From NCBI GenBank assembly GCA_026004615.1, contig BPJM01000004.1:124001-188000 (forward strand): 64,000 nt of DNA. The letters are read 5' to 3'. This stretch comes from Planctomycetota bacterium (GTDB lineage Bacteria; Planctomycetota; J058; J103). Positions 1 to 14,042 of this stretch are shown one piece after another (within the stretch, counting starts at the first letter, position 1; the number at the start of each line of letters is the position of its first letter). A program made the translations under genes and the position numbers. Below the pieces are notes generated by a model that made no database searches, was not told where the DNA came from, and saw nothing but the letters and a program-made list of their open reading frames with translations.

Positions 1-417
1 GCCGGGGTTGCGCTCCAGGCCGCGTTGCAGGTGCAGGAGTCCCTGGCGGATCCACGGCCAGGCGCGCCTCGGATCGCCATGGCGTTCCGGGATCTGCACC
101 GCCATCGTCCAGCCGCCGATCACCCAGGCCTCTTCGCGCAGCGGATCGAGCGCGGTGATCACGCTGGCGAGCGGCGGCACCTCGTGGAAAGCGCCGGCGT
201 GGTAGGCCTGCATGAGCTCGACCCACGTCGCCGCGATCACCACCGCGCGCAATCCGCCCAGCAACAGCCATGCTGCCGCCTCACCCGGGGCGAGCGCCAC
301 CGCGCGCGCGCTCGCCTGCGCGCCGGGCACGCGCGCCAGGCGGCCCCAGAGCCCCTGCGCGCCGAGGGCGAGCACCCCGGCCACCAGCAGCGCCATCGCC
401 CGTCCCGTGCCTCTCAC
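1..417 (-). CDS. Membrane-anchored TPR-like protein (C-terminus cut off)
   Basis: I read this partial gene by hand; it runs off the left edge. From a GTG at 417 (alternative ATG at 396) it begins with a hydrophobic segment (ALLVAGVLALGAQGLW), followed by AAWLLLGGLRAVVIAATWVE and helical pairs ending WIRQGLLHLQRGLERNPG. The LLLGGLR...W segment followed by degenerate helical repeats resembles a family of membrane-anchored TPR-like proteins often found beside ABC-2 transporters. It starts about 60 bases after the ABC permease stop on the same strand, so the three genes probably form one unit. A GGAG-like site precedes the GTG. Function unknown; a scaffold role with the transporter is only inferred. 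Confidence 0.5.
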   Translation of the reverse strand, partial: MRGTGRAMALLVAGVLALGAQGLWGRLARVPGAQASARAVALAPGEAAAWLLLGGLRAVVIAATWVELMQAYHAGAFHEVPPLASVITALDPLREEAWVIGGWTMAVQIPERHGDPRRAWPWIRQGLLHLQRGLERNPG

Positions 418-476
418 GCCCTGCTCCGCCCCCGCCCGTCGGGCCCGCCGGTCGCGAGCGGGCGGGCCCGGCCCTC

Positions 477-1865
477 TCAGGCAGCACGCACGTCGCGCCG
501 GATGAAGGCGCCCCAGGCCAGCACCGCGATGCCGCCCAGAAAGGGCAGCAGCGCGGCCAGCTCGCGCGCCACCGCCGCCAGTGCCACCGGGCGGCCGGCC
601 AGCACCGCCCCGCTCCAGTCCAGTCGGCCCAGCTCCGGCAGCACACCCGCGACCCCCTCGGCCAGCCGCTGCAGCGCCACGGCCCACCAGGCCGGGGCTG
701 GCGCCGAGGCCAGCGGCTCGGGGTGCGCGTGCGTGCCCAGCGCCTGCACCGAGAGCGCGAAGGTGCGGACCAGCTCGGGAAAGCGCGCGAGGGCGGCGAG
801 TACCAGCGCCGCCAGCGCCGCCGTCCACTCGCGCACCACGGCGGCGCCGAGCACCCCTAGCGCCGCCACCACCGCCCCTGCCCCGAGCCGGCCAACTCCG
901 AGCGCCACCAGCCCCGCAGCCGGGCTGCGTTCGGCCCCCCGGACCGTCACCATGCCGCTGTTGGGCCCCTGCTCGCCCACTGGCTGCCCCGCCGGGGGCT
1001 GCAGCTCGAAGGCGAGCATGCTGTCGGGGGTGCGCACCTCGAGCAGCACCTCGATGTCGTGGGGCGGTCCCGCACCCGTCTCGCCCCCATGCCCACTGGC
1101 CGCACCGGGCATCGGGAGCGCGAGCAGGCCGGGCTGGCCGCGGCCGCACCACAGTACGTGCCGGCTGTGCACCCAGCCCCGGTCGGGATCGCCCGGCGGC
1201 GGCGCCGGGCGCATCCGCACCGCGAGCGCGACCTCGACTGCGCCCGGGAAGCCCTCCCGCGCCGCGTATGCCGGCGCGACCTGGAGCAGCCACGCCGCGG
1301 CGGTGCGTCCGGCGGCCGGGGGGATGCCGCGGAACCGCCACAGCGCATTTTCCCCGCTCTGCAGCGCGAAGGCGGGCGGGGCCGGCACCGGCCGGCCCTC
1401 GCGGTCGCCCACCAGCACCTCGGCCGGCAGGTGCTCGACGCGCGGCACCAGCGCGCCGAGCGCCCTGCCGTGACCGCTGGCGAGCAATGCCCCGAGCAGC
1501 GTCGCGCCGGCCACGAGCGCCACCAGTGCCGCCACACAGAGCGCACCCAAGGCGTGCCCGGCGAGCAGCGCCGCCCGCCCCAGCGGGCGCGCCAGCAGCG
1601 CCGCGGCGCGGCGGCGGCGCAGCGTCGTGCCCAGGGAGAGGGCCCCGAGCAGCGCCGCGGCGAGGACCACGAGCAGCTCCGTCGCGCCGAGCCCATAGAC
1701 GAGCGCCAGCCGCGCCTCACCACCTGGCTCGAGCTGGGGAGTGCCGAGTCCCACGGCGGCGGCGCCGAGCGCCACCACCATGCCCAGCATGCAGTAGCCC
1801 GCGGCATGCTCCCGCACCACCAGGCGCACCACCACGGTGAGCCCGCGCCACCCGGCCCCCCTCAC
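477..1865 (-). CDS. ABC-2 type transporter permease
   Basis: A 462-residue membrane protein starting at a GTG whose bases overlap the TGA of the ATPase gene upstream (GTGA), typical of translational coupling. It has N-terminal hydrophobic helices (about residues 12-70 and 100-140), a long polar extracytoplasmic-type region (about 150-320) and further hydrophobic helices near the C-terminus, ending RRDVRAA. This topology fits ABC-2 permeases of the NosY/gliding-motility type. Substrate unknown; the large soluble loop suggests lipid, polysaccharide or metal-cofactor export rather than small-solute uptake. Recognition rests on topology and its partner ATPase more than on a specific motif. Confidence 0.75.
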   Translation of the reverse strand: MRGAGWRGLTVVVRLVVREHAAGYCMLGMVVALGAAAVGLGTPQLEPGGEARLALVYGLGATELLVVLAAALLGALSLGTTLRRRRAAALLARPLGRAALLAGHALGALCVAALVALVAGATLLGALLASGHGRALGALVPRVEHLPAEVLVGDREGRPVPAPPAFALQSGENALWRFRGIPPAAGRTAAAWLLQVAPAYAAREGFPGAVEVALAVRMRPAPPPGDPDRGWVHSRHVLWCGRGQPGLLALPMPGAASGHGGETGAGPPHDIEVLLEVRTPDSMLAFELQPPAGQPVGEQGPNSGMVTVRGAERSPAAGLVALGVGRLGAGAVVAALGVLGAAVVREWTAALAALVLAALARFPELVRTFALSVQALGTHAHPEPLASAPAPAWWAVALQRLAEGVAGVLPELGRLDWSGAVLAGRPVALAAVARELAALLPFLGGIAVLAWGAFIRRDVRAA

Positions 1866-2803
1866 GCCCCGTGCTCCGTGCCACGTGCCGGCAGGACCGG
1901 CGCCTGCGCGCCCGCGCCGGCTCGTTCGAGCGCGCGCAGGAACAGCTCCCCGAGCCGCTCGCGCCGCGGCTCGACCGCGGTGAGCCGACCGCCGTGGGCA
2001 CCGATCCACTGCCGGAGTGCGGCGAGCGCGGGCGCATCCAGCCCCTCGACCTCCAGCCGCACCCCGGAGCCGCTCGCCAGCAGCTGCGGCAGCGCTCCCT
2101 CGAGCAGCACCCGCCCCTGGTGGAGCAGCACGATCGCGTCGCACAGCGACTCCAGCGCGGCCAGCTCATGCGAGGCGAGCAGCACCGTGGTCCCGCGCGC
2201 GCGCTCCTCGGCGATCACCGCCGCCAGTTCGCGTGCGCCCAGGGGGTCGAGACCGCTCGCCGGCTCGTCGAGCAACAGCAGCGGCGGCGCCGCGATCAGC
2301 GCCTGCGCCAGTCCGAAGCGGCGCAGCATCCCCTTGGAGAAGACCGCGAGCCGGCGGTCGGCGGCGGCGGCGAGGCCCAGCCGCGCGAGCAGGGCCGCGG
2401 CGCGCCGGCGCCGCTCGCGCCGCGGCAGCCCGGCCAGCGCCCCGTAGAACTCCAGCCCCTGGCGCGCGGTCAGCACGCCGGGAAACGGCGAGGTCTCGGG
2501 CAGATAGCCGAGACAGCGGCGCGTGGCGGGGCGGCGCGGGCACTCGCCGAACAGCCGCACCCGGCCCGCGCTCGGGCGCAGCAGCCCCAACAGACAGCCG
2601 AAGGTGGTCGTCTTGCCGCCGCCGTTGGGCCCGATCAGCCCCACCACCTGGCCGCGTTCGACGCGAAAGCTCACCCCGGCCAGGGCGCGGTGGACCCGCC
2701 GGCGCAGCAGCCCGCTGCGGAAGTGCTTGTGCAGCCCCTCGACCTCGATGGCGGCGGCGCCCTCGTCCACACGTCGCCTCGTACGCTGCGCTCCCTTCGG
2801 CAC
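1862..2803 (-). CDS. ABC transporter ATP-binding protein
   Basis: A 313-residue nucleotide-binding subunit of an ABC-2 exporter. Motifs are clear: Walker A GPNGGGKTTT near residue 78, signature variant FSKGM (the form common in ABC-2 drug and polymer exporters), Walker B LLLLDEPASGLDP, and the switch histidine in ASHEL. The second position of GPNGxGKT is G rather than the usual A, which is tolerated in the family. About 90 C-terminal residues form an accessory domain after the ATPase core. It would energise the permease encoded immediately downstream with a 4-base overlap. Substrate cannot be read from the sequence. Confidence 0.9.
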   Translation of the reverse strand: MPKGAQRTRRRVDEGAAAIEVEGLHKHFRSGLLRRRVHRALAGVSFRVERGQVVGLIGPNGGGKTTTFGCLLGLLRPSAGRVRLFGECPRRPATRRCLGYLPETSPFPGVLTARQGLEFYGALAGLPRRERRRRAAALLARLGLAAAADRRLAVFSKGMLRRFGLAQALIAAPPLLLLDEPASGLDPLGARELAAVIAEERARGTTVLLASHELAALESLCDAIVLLHQGRVLLEGALPQLLASGSGVRLEVEGLDAPALAALRQWIGAHGGRLTAVEPRRERLGELFLRALERAGAGAQAPVLPARGTEHGA

Positions 2804-2863
2804 CGATCCGGCAGGATAGCGCGCCGTGCAAGGCGCTGCACGTGCGGGGCGAGCGGCCGCGCC

Positions 2864-3931
2864 TCAGGGCCGCGGGGCCGGTGGCGCGGCCGGCGGGGCA
2901 GGGGCGAGCCACGGCGCCGCCTCGGCCTGGCTCACCAGCCCCTCCTTGACCAGACGGGCGGCCGACTGCTCCAGCGTCACCATGCCGAGCACGCCGCTCT
3001 CCATCTCGCGGCGCAGCTGCGGCAGGCGCTGCTCCTCGATCAGAGCGCGCACCTCGGCCGTCGCGTGCAGCAGTTCCAGCGCCGGGACCATCGCCTTGCC
3101 CTCGCGCGTGCGCAGCAGTCGTTGCGCCAGCACGGCACGCACCACGCGCGCGAGCTGCGCCCGCACCCGGCCCTGTTCGAACAGGACGACGCTCTCGACG
3201 ATCCCCTCCAGCGCTGGCACCACGCCGCTGCCCGGCAGGGTGGCGAGCACCAGCGTGCCGCTGGCAGCCAGCGCCAGCGCGCGCTCCAGGGTGGCGCGCT
3301 CCGGCAGCGCGCCCAGCACGACCAGGTCCGGCGCCAGGCGTCCGATCTGCGCCAGCGCCTGCTCGAAGTCCGGGGTGTCGCGGCCCACCTCGCGGTGCTC
3401 GATGAGCGCCAGCTCGCTGCGGTGCACGAACTCCACCGGCGCCTCCACCTTGACGATGTGGCACCGGCGGCGGCGGTTGGCGGCGTCGACCAGCGCTGCC
3501 GCGGTGGTGGTGGTGCCGTGGCCGTGCGGGCCGACCAGCAGCACCAGGCCGCCGCCGCGCTCGATGACCAGCTCCTCCAGTTCCTCGGGCAGTCCGAGCT
3601 CGCGCAGCCGCGGGATGCGGTACGGCACGGGGCGTAGCACCGCTGCCGGTTCCCCGGCCTGGTAGAACAGCTGGCAGCGATAGCGGTACTCGCGCCCAGG
3701 GGGCTCCGCCATGCAGGTCAGCTCGCGCCGCGCCCGCAGCTCCTCCAGCCGCTCGCCGGGCAGCAGCGCCTCCAGCAAGCGCTGCACCTCGGCACCCGTG
3801 AGCGGCTCGGTCTGCGTCGGCAGCCAGCGCCCGCACACGCGGTAGCTGACGGGCAGCCCGGCGCTCCACAGGACGTCGGAGGCGTCGTGGCGCGCGGCGG
3901 CGTCCAGGATCGCGGCGAGTTCCTCGGCCAT
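2864..3931 (-). CDS. PilT/PilU-like secretion ATPase paralog with degenerate active site
   Basis: A 355-residue protein collinear with twitching-motility retraction ATPases: an N-terminal PAS-like region (ASDVLWSAGLPVSYRVCGRW), then a RecA-like core. The catalytic motifs are eroded. The Walker A position reads GPHGHGTTTT (residues 134-143), so the essential lysine is threonine. The Asp-box position reads VEAPVEFVH instead of IEDPIEFVH. The Walker B/Glu position reads DLVVLGALPERAT, without the catalytic acidic residue. The His-box has no histidine (ATLPGSGVV). The fold-defining spacing is kept, so it probably survives as a non-hydrolysing structural or regulatory protein. No pilus genes are adjacent. 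The degeneration is seen directly; the role is inference. Confidence 0.8.
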   Translation of the reverse strand: MAEELAAILDAAARHDASDVLWSAGLPVSYRVCGRWLPTQTEPLTGAEVQRLLEALLPGERLEELRARRELTCMAEPPGREYRYRCQLFYQAGEPAAVLRPVPYRIPRLRELGLPEELEELVIERGGGLVLLVGPHGHGTTTTAAALVDAANRRRRCHIVKVEAPVEFVHRSELALIEHREVGRDTPDFEQALAQIGRLAPDLVVLGALPERATLERALALAASGTLVLATLPGSGVVPALEGIVESVVLFEQGRVRAQLARVVRAVLAQRLLRTREGKAMVPALELLHATAEVRALIEEQRLPQLRREMESGVLGMVTLEQSAARLVKEGLVSQAEAAPWLAPAPPAAPPAPRP

Positions 3932-4003
3932 GCGCTGCTCCGCGGCGACACCACTGAGGATACATCCCCTGACAGACAGCGCCGCGGACGCTCGGCCCGG
4001 GCG

Positions 4004-4816
4004 TCAGCCGGCGCGCACCGCCGCCGCCGGCGTGCGCAACACGCACCGGCCCTGCGGGCCGTCGTGCAGCACGATCTGCTCGCGATCGATCTCGAGCCAG
4101 CTCCGATTGCCGTGGTCCCAGGCGCCGAGGGAGAACACCCAACGGCGGCGGCCCTGCACCACCGCCTCGCGCCGCTGCGCGCGGTGCACGTGCCCGATGA
4201 CCGCGGCATCGATCGGTCCCGCCACGCGCCGGCGCAGCAGCGCCCCGCACAGCGCGAGCACCGGACCGCTCTTGCGCGCCAGTTCCCGCCGGCTGAGGGC
4301 GCGCAGGCCCGAGGCCACCGCCAGCCGCCAGCGAAGCGGCAGCGCGCGGAAGGCGCGCACCGCCGCGCGGTGGCGGATGACCCGCCGCATGGCGCGGTAG
4401 CGGGTGTCCCGCGCGCAGAGCAGATCGCCGTGTTCCAGATGCAGGCGCAACCCGAGATGGCAGACCCGCAAGGGGCCGGCCACGATCGCTGCCCCGGCGC
4501 CGAGCCAGCCCCGCACCTCTGCCCCCAGGTGGAAGTCCCGGTTGCCGTGCAACAGCACCAGCCGCGTGCCCCCGGCGGCGAGCGCACCCAGCGCCGCGAG
4601 CGGCTCGGCGACTTCGGGCAAGCCCTCCTGGCCGGGTCCGACCCAGTAGTGGAACAGATCTCCCAGGCAGTACACGTAGGCGAAACCGCCCGGACGCATC
4701 CGCTCGCAGAACCGGACGAAAGCGGCGGTCTTGTCGGGCTCGGCCGGATCGAGGTGGACGTCGGAGAAGATCAGCACCGGGCCGTCGGCCGCGCCGCGCC
4801 CCGGCTCCACGCTCAC
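4004..4816 (-). CDS. lpxH: UDP-2,3-diacylglucosamine hydrolase-like metallophosphoesterase
   Basis: A 270-residue calcineurin-like phosphoesterase with all metal-binding blocks: FSDVHLD (D19, H21), LGDLFHYWVG (D53), LLHGNRDF (N92, D94), LEHGD (H129) and IGHVH (H209, H211). The EHGDLLC-RDTRYRxMRRVIR stretch is typical of LpxH, which cleaves UDP-2,3-diacylglucosamine to lipid X in lipid A synthesis at the inner face of the cytoplasmic membrane. Other lpx genes are not adjacent. LpxI/LpxG and general UDP-sugar hydrolases share the fold, so the exact enzyme is likely but not proven. Its presence supports an LPS-bearing outer membrane. Confidence 0.8.
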   Translation of the reverse strand: MSVEPGRGAADGPVLIFSDVHLDPAEPDKTAAFVRFCERMRPGGFAYVYCLGDLFHYWVGPGQEGLPEVAEPLAALGALAAGGTRLVLLHGNRDFHLGAEVRGWLGAGAAIVAGPLRVCHLGLRLHLEHGDLLCARDTRYRAMRRVIRHRAAVRAFRALPLRWRLAVASGLRALSRRELARKSGPVLALCGALLRRRVAGPIDAAVIGHVHRAQRREAVVQGRRRWVFSLGAWDHGNRSWLEIDREQIVLHDGPQGRCVLRTPAAAVRAG

Positions 4817-4823
4817 CGCCCTC

Positions 4824-5522
4824 TCACTTCTTGAGGTGGTAGTTGTCCAGGAACACCACGCACCGCCGGATCTTCTCGCTGTGCGGATCGTCGGGCACGA
4901 AGCTCTCCAGATAGCTGCGGACCGCGCGCACCAGCTCTCCGGTCGCCACCGCGTTGCCGAGCCGGCTCTTGAGCCGCGCCACCGTCTCGGGATACAGCGC
5001 CGCGATCGCGAAGTAAAACTCCCCCATCCGCGCCGGCAACTCCATCAGATAGCTCCGCATCGGGATGCCGTCGCGCGCGAGCACCTCCTCGTACAGCGCC
5101 AGCTTCGCCTGGGGCAGCGATCCCGTCAGCTCCGCGAAGCACCGGTAGACGAACGCCAGGTCATCCAGCCGGCCGATCAGCGGATCGTCGTTGGGGATGA
5201 TCCCTTCCCGGTCGTCGAACAGATACCACAGGGTGGCGAAGGCGTGCTCCTTGTAGCGCCACTCGATGTTGCCGTCGAGCAACAGGTTGTACAGGAACAG
5301 CACATATTTCGGCATCTCGTTGAGGCGGCCGGCCAGCCACTGCGCGCGCTCCGCCAGTTGCGCCTCCGCCGGCGTGCGCGCCAGCTCCGGGGCGACCGCC
5401 GGCGCGTGCGCGCCGGTGCTGGACGCCGCCGCCCCGGCAGAGGGCGAGGCAGGCGCCCGGCCGGGAGGTGCCTCGGCTGCCGATCCGGTTCCAGGTTGGG
5501 AAGCCACTGCTCGCAACTCCAT
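4824..5522 (-). CDS. Conserved protein with YkvA (DUF1232)-like region
   Basis: A 232-residue protein with a low-complexity Ala/Pro N-terminus (about 50 residues) and then a helical domain. The stretch LLDGNIEWRYKEHAFATLWY followed by DDPLIGRLDDLAFVYRCFAEL resembles the DUF1232/YkvA core, which usually reads LIPD-x-IP-x-GxLDD. The C-terminal 80 residues (YLMELPARMGEFYFAIAALY) do not match anything I recognise. It lies 8 bases upstream of lpxH on the same strand and 93 bases after atpC. The start is the first ATG of the open frame; its ribosome site is weak, so a later start is possible. Function unknown. Confidence 0.6.
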   Translation of the reverse strand: MELRAVASQPGTGSAAEAPPGRAPASPSAGAAASSTGAHAPAVAPELARTPAEAQLAERAQWLAGRLNEMPKYVLFLYNLLLDGNIEWRYKEHAFATLWYLFDDREGIIPNDDPLIGRLDDLAFVYRCFAELTGSLPQAKLALYEEVLARDGIPMRSYLMELPARMGEFYFAIAALYPETVARLKSRLGNAVATGELVRAVRSYLESFVPDDPHSEKIRRCVVFLDNYHLKK

Positions 5523-5615
5523 TCGGGGACCTGGCTTGGATACGCCGCCAGCCGGCGCCCAGCCGCTGGCGGCACGACCACGGCTTCTGATGGTGCCACG
5601 CCGCAGGGGCCGTGT

Positions 5616-6089
5616 CTACCCTGTCACCGATCTGCCGGCAGCGGCGCGCTCGAACCGCTCGCGCGCCAGCAGCCGCGCCTCGCACCAGTCCAGCGCCAGC
5701 TCGCGTTCGCGCCGCGCCTGCTCGCGGGCGGCGGTGCGGGCGGCGATGGTCTGCCCCACCGGCTCGGGCAGCTCGGCCGGCAGCGCCGCGAGCTCGCGCT
5801 GGACCGCCTCGGGATCGATGGCGTCGGCCGGCAGCGCCTCGTCCACCAGCACCACCGCCCGATCGTCCGCCACCTCCAGAAATCCGCCCCGCACCGCGAG
5901 CAGCCGCTCCCACCCCTCGCCCTCGTGGCGCACCGTGAGCACGCCCGGGCGCAGCGCTGCCAGCAGCGGGGCGTGCCGCGCCAGCACGCCCAGATAGCCG
6001 TTCCACGCCGGTGCCTGCAGGTAGCTCGCCCGCGCCCGCAGCGCCTGGCCCTCGGGCGTCACCACCTCGACCTCGAAGCTCCGCCCCAC
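5616..6089 (-). CDS. atpC: F1Fo ATP synthase subunit epsilon
   Basis: A 157-residue epsilon subunit. The N-terminal beta-sandwich is recognisable (FEVEVVTPEGQALRARASYL, then GYLGVLARHAPLLAALRPG and the GGFLEV block), followed by the C-terminal helical hairpin. It couples the gamma stalk to the c-ring and usually inhibits ATP hydrolysis. It is the last gene of the ATP synthase operon, 81 bases after atpD. The C-terminal helical part is somewhat longer than the 130-140 residues usual in the family and rich in Arg/Glu/Ala. Confidence 0.93.
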   Translation of the reverse strand: MGRSFEVEVVTPEGQALRARASYLQAPAWNGYLGVLARHAPLLAALRPGVLTVRHEGEGWERLLAVRGGFLEVADDRAVVLVDEALPADAIDPEAVQRELAALPAELPEPVGQTIAARTAAREQARRERELALDWCEARLLARERFERAAAGRSVTG

Positions 6090-6170
6090 CGTTCGCCTCC
6101 CTTCGCCGGCGCGCCAGCCAGGCGGGCAGGTGCGCTCACGGCCGGGCCCGGCCCGCCAGCCGGCCCGCGG

Positions 6171-8634
<2,464 letters not shown>

Positions 8635-8670
8635 CTGCTCGCCCCGTCCGCTGGGCCGTTGCCCGCCGTC

Positions 8671-11544
<2,874 letters not shown>

Positions 11545-11548
<4 letters not shown>

Positions 11549-12063
11549 GGCGTCGCCACCCCTCCGCCGAGCCGCGCCGCCACCCGTTGCGCCACCACCT
11601 CGCGGCAACCCTCCGGCTCGAAACCCGGCGCCGTCGCGCAGCGGATGATCGCCAGCGACAGTTCGATCACGTCCTCGCGCATGCGCTCGAGAGCCGCCTG
11701 CCGCTCCACCTCGAGCTCCCGCTCCACCTGCTCCAGGATCCGGTGCGCCTGCTCGTGCGCCTGGCGCAGCGCCTCGGTGCGCCGCGCCACGCCTTCGCGC
11801 ACCAGCTCCTGCGTGCGCTCGTAGGCGCGGCGCTCGATCTCGGCGCGCCGCTCGGCGAGCGCGCGCTCGGCCGCCTGGTGCTCCCGCTCCGCTTGCGCGG
11901 TCCGCTGCCGCTCCTGCTCCAGCTCCGCCCGCCGCCGCCCCAGGTGGGCCCGGATGGGGTCGAACAACAGCTGCTTGAAGACGGCCATCACCAGGAGGAA
12001 CCCGATGATGTTCGCCACCACCAGCGGCCAGCGGATCCCGAGCCCTTCGAGGATCTCCTGCAT
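11545..12063 (-). CDS. atpF: F1Fo ATP synthase subunit b
   Basis: A 172-residue peripheral-stalk subunit. A short N-terminus leads into one membrane helix (PLVVANIIGFLLVMAVFKQL), then FDPIRAHLGRRRAELEQERQ and a highly charged coiled coil of about 110 residues that would dimerise. Length and layout are typical (156-170 residues). It lies 173 bases downstream of atpE, a gap holding a strong hairpin, and overlaps the second b gene by 4 bases. Confidence 0.92.
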
Positions 12064-12189
12064 CGGCCCACCCGTCTCGGTTCGAGCTCGCCGGAGGCGG
12101 GCCCGGCGCCCCCGGACCCCTCCGCACGCTCCTCACCGGCGCCCGCATCCCGTCCGCGGACAGAACCCGGGCCGCCGGTGCGACCGGGG

Positions 12190-12225
12190 GCGCAGCGGCC
12201 GGCCATGCCCCGCCGGCCGCTGCGC
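12190..12225 (-). promoter_or_regulatory. Strong hairpin between atpE and atpF
   Basis: A perfect 14-base inverted repeat (GCGCAGCGGCCGGC at 12190-12203 and its complement at 12212-12225) with an 8-base loop sits just after the atpE stop. There is no T-run, so it is not a classic intrinsic terminator. In ATP synthase operons the c subunit must be made in large excess over b. A stable 3-prime hairpin after atpE could protect that transcript segment or slow reading into atpF. The structure is seen directly; the role is inference. Confidence 0.6.
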
Positions 12226-12236
12226 CGCCTCCGCCC

Positions 12237-12500
12237 TCAGGACAGCTTGCCCACGATCTGCGCGGTATCGGGCAGCTTGCCGTACAGGAGGAAGGCGATG
12301 ACCAGCGCGTAGATCACCAGCGATTCGATCAGCGCTAGGCCGATGATCATCGCGGTCTGGATCGAGCCCGCCGCCTCGGGCTGCCGCGCGATGCCCTCGC
12401 AGGCCGAGCCGATCGCACGCCCCTGGGCGAGCGCGCCGCCGAACGCGGCGATGCCCAGCGGAAAGGCGGTCGCCAGAACCAGGTAGCTCAGATAGTCCAT
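12237..12500 (-). CDS. atpE: F1Fo ATP synthase subunit c
   Basis: An 87-residue proteolipid with two membrane helices joined by the cytoplasmic ARQP loop (residues 38-41). The ion-carrying carboxylate is E59 in GLALIESLVIYALV. Gln26 in helix 1, Ser60 directly after the Glu, and Tyr64 match positions that coordinate sodium in known Na+-type c-rings, but the Thr that normally follows Ser is Leu61. The usual GxGxGxG helix-packing motif reads GxAxAxG (FGGALAQG), which can alter ring size. The C-terminus extends about 12 polar residues past helix 2 (GKLPDTAQIVGKLS). Confidence 0.95.
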   Translation of the reverse strand: MDYLSYLVLATAFPLGIAAFGGALAQGRAIGSACEGIARQPEAAGSIQTAMIIGLALIESLVIYALVIAFLLYGKLPDTAQIVGKLS

Positions 12501-12549
12501 GTCCCTTCTCCTCCGACAGAGCTGGCTGCGCTCGTGCGTCAGCCCGCGA

Positions 12550-13419
12550 TCACGGAACCGCCTCGTACCCTGCGTGACCAGCCGCCTCCTCGTGCGCGCC
12601 CTCGGGATGGTGCGGGCGCCGGTGCTCCGGGTCGTGTTCGTGTTCGTGCTCGTGGGGAAGCGCCCCCTCGATATACACGCAGCTCAGGATGCAGAAGATG
12701 AACGCCTGGACCAGGCCCGTGAACAGCCCCAGTGCCATGAGCGGCATCTGGAACGGGATGAACAGCCCGGTGATGATCCCCAGGCTGATGAAGATCGCGA
12801 TCGCCGTCTCCTCGCCACCGATGTTGCCGCGCAAACGCACCATGAGCGAGAGCGGCCGCGCCAGCTCGCCGATCAGGTGGATCGGCACGTTCAGCGGCGC
12901 CAGCCAGCGCGGCTCGCCGGCGAAGTGCTTGAGGTAGCCCAGCACTCCCGAGTACCGAAAGCCCGCGTAGTGGGTCACCACGAAGGTGCACAACGCCAGC
13001 GCGCACGTGGTGCTGATGGTCGAGGTCGGCGCCTGCATGCCCGGGATGAGGCCCCAGAAGTTGAGCAGCGTGATGTAGATAAACAGGCTGCCGATGAAGG
13101 TCGCGAACCGCCCGGCGAACCGTTCGCGGATCACGCTGCGGGTGAAGTTGTCGAGCAGCTCGACCACTGCCTCCAGCAGGTTCTGCAGCCCGCCCGGCAC
13201 CCGCTCCAGCCGCCGCGTACCGAGCCAGCACACCACGGCGATGAGCGGGATGACGAACAGCCAGCCATAGAGCGAGGCCTCCACGAAGGCGACCTCCTCC
13301 GGCGTCGGGGTGCCGAACAGCAGCTCCGCCACGCGCTGGGCGAGCCCGGACAGCACCCCGGGCCAGTGGCTGTGGATCTCCAACCCCCCGCCGGCAGGGC
13401 TAGCCAGTAGCGGCCACAC
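12550..13419 (-). CDS. atpB: F1Fo ATP synthase subunit a
   Basis: A 289-residue membrane subunit forming the ion half-channels against the c-ring. Recognisable blocks are FIYITLLNFWGLIPG, ELARPLSLMVRLRGNIGGEE (the RLFGN-type motif carrying the essential Arg; the usual Phe is Arg here) and GLVQAFIFCILSCVYIEGAL. The last 35 residues are a His/Glu-rich tail (PHEHEHEHDPEHRRPHH) not found in E. coli. It starts at a GTG, with 20 bases overlapping the preceding atpI-like gene, so the two are probably translationally coupled. Confidence 0.95.
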   Translation of the reverse strand: MWPLLASPAGGGLEIHSHWPGVLSGLAQRVAELLFGTPTPEEVAFVEASLYGWLFVIPLIAVVCWLGTRRLERVPGGLQNLLEAVVELLDNFTRSVIRERFAGRFATFIGSLFIYITLLNFWGLIPGMQAPTSTISTTCALALCTFVVTHYAGFRYSGVLGYLKHFAGEPRWLAPLNVPIHLIGELARPLSLMVRLRGNIGGEETAIAIFISLGIITGLFIPFQMPLMALGLFTGLVQAFIFCILSCVYIEGALPHEHEHEHDPEHRRPHHPEGAHEEAAGHAGYEAVP

Positions 13420-13942
13420 GCGCCTCGCCCTCCGCAGCCCGGTCCCTGGCGGGCCGCGCGCTCGCCCCGCGCGGCCACGCGATTGCCCTTGCGCCCACCG
13501 CCGACCCGCTGTCAGCTGCCGGTACCGCCGCCCGGCCGCCCGCCCTTTCCAGCCGCCTGCCCAACGCCATGAGCGCCAGCGCGAGCTGCGGCAGGGCGAG
13601 GCCGGCGGCGAACCAGCCCGGAGCGAAAAGCCCGCTGCCCAGCAGCACCAGCGCCGCCAGCGCCGCCAGCGGCAGCTTCAGCAGCACCAGCACGAGCAAC
13701 AGCGCCGGTCGCGGCCCGCGCTCGCCCGGCCCGGCCGGCGGCCGCAGCGCGCGCGGCACCAGATAGCGCCAGCCCGCCAGCAGCGCGAGGGCCAGTCCGA
13801 ACCCGGCGCTCAACCCCAAGATGGCGCCGAGATCGAGCGTGCCGAGCAGCAACAGCAGCGCCACCAGCCACAGCAGCACCGCCCGGCCCATCGCGCGGTC
13901 CACTGCCTCCGGGCTCCAGCCGCGCCACGCTGCAGCAGCCAT
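13400..13942 (-). CDS. atpI: AtpI-like membrane protein of the ATP synthase operon
   Basis: A 180-residue protein with about four hydrophobic helices in residues 20-130 and a polar Ala/Arg-rich tail. It sits directly before atpB and overlaps it by 20 bases, the position of atpI in most bacterial operons. Sequence conservation in this family is poor, so the call rests on position, size and topology. AtpI/UncI aids c-ring assembly or cation supply in studied species. Confidence 0.65.
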   Translation of the reverse strand: MAAAAWRGWSPEAVDRAMGRAVLLWLVALLLLLGTLDLGAILGLSAGFGLALALLAGWRYLVPRALRPPAGPGERGPRPALLLVLVLLKLPLAALAALVLLGSGLFAPGWFAAGLALPQLALALMALGRRLERAGGRAAVPAADSGSAVGARAIAWPRGASARPARDRAAEGEARVAATG

Positions 13943-14042
13943 GCTCCCCTCGCCCCGCCCGGCGCCGAGCCGCTCCTCACCCCGAGGCGCCGCCCGAGTC
14001 TACCGTCTTGTGAAATTTTTCACAAGGGGGTGGTGCGACCCG

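Noticed and set aside
25..1473. Plus-strand 482-codon frame
   Set aside because: Ser/Ala/Arg-rich, antisense to the ABC permease, with no domain.
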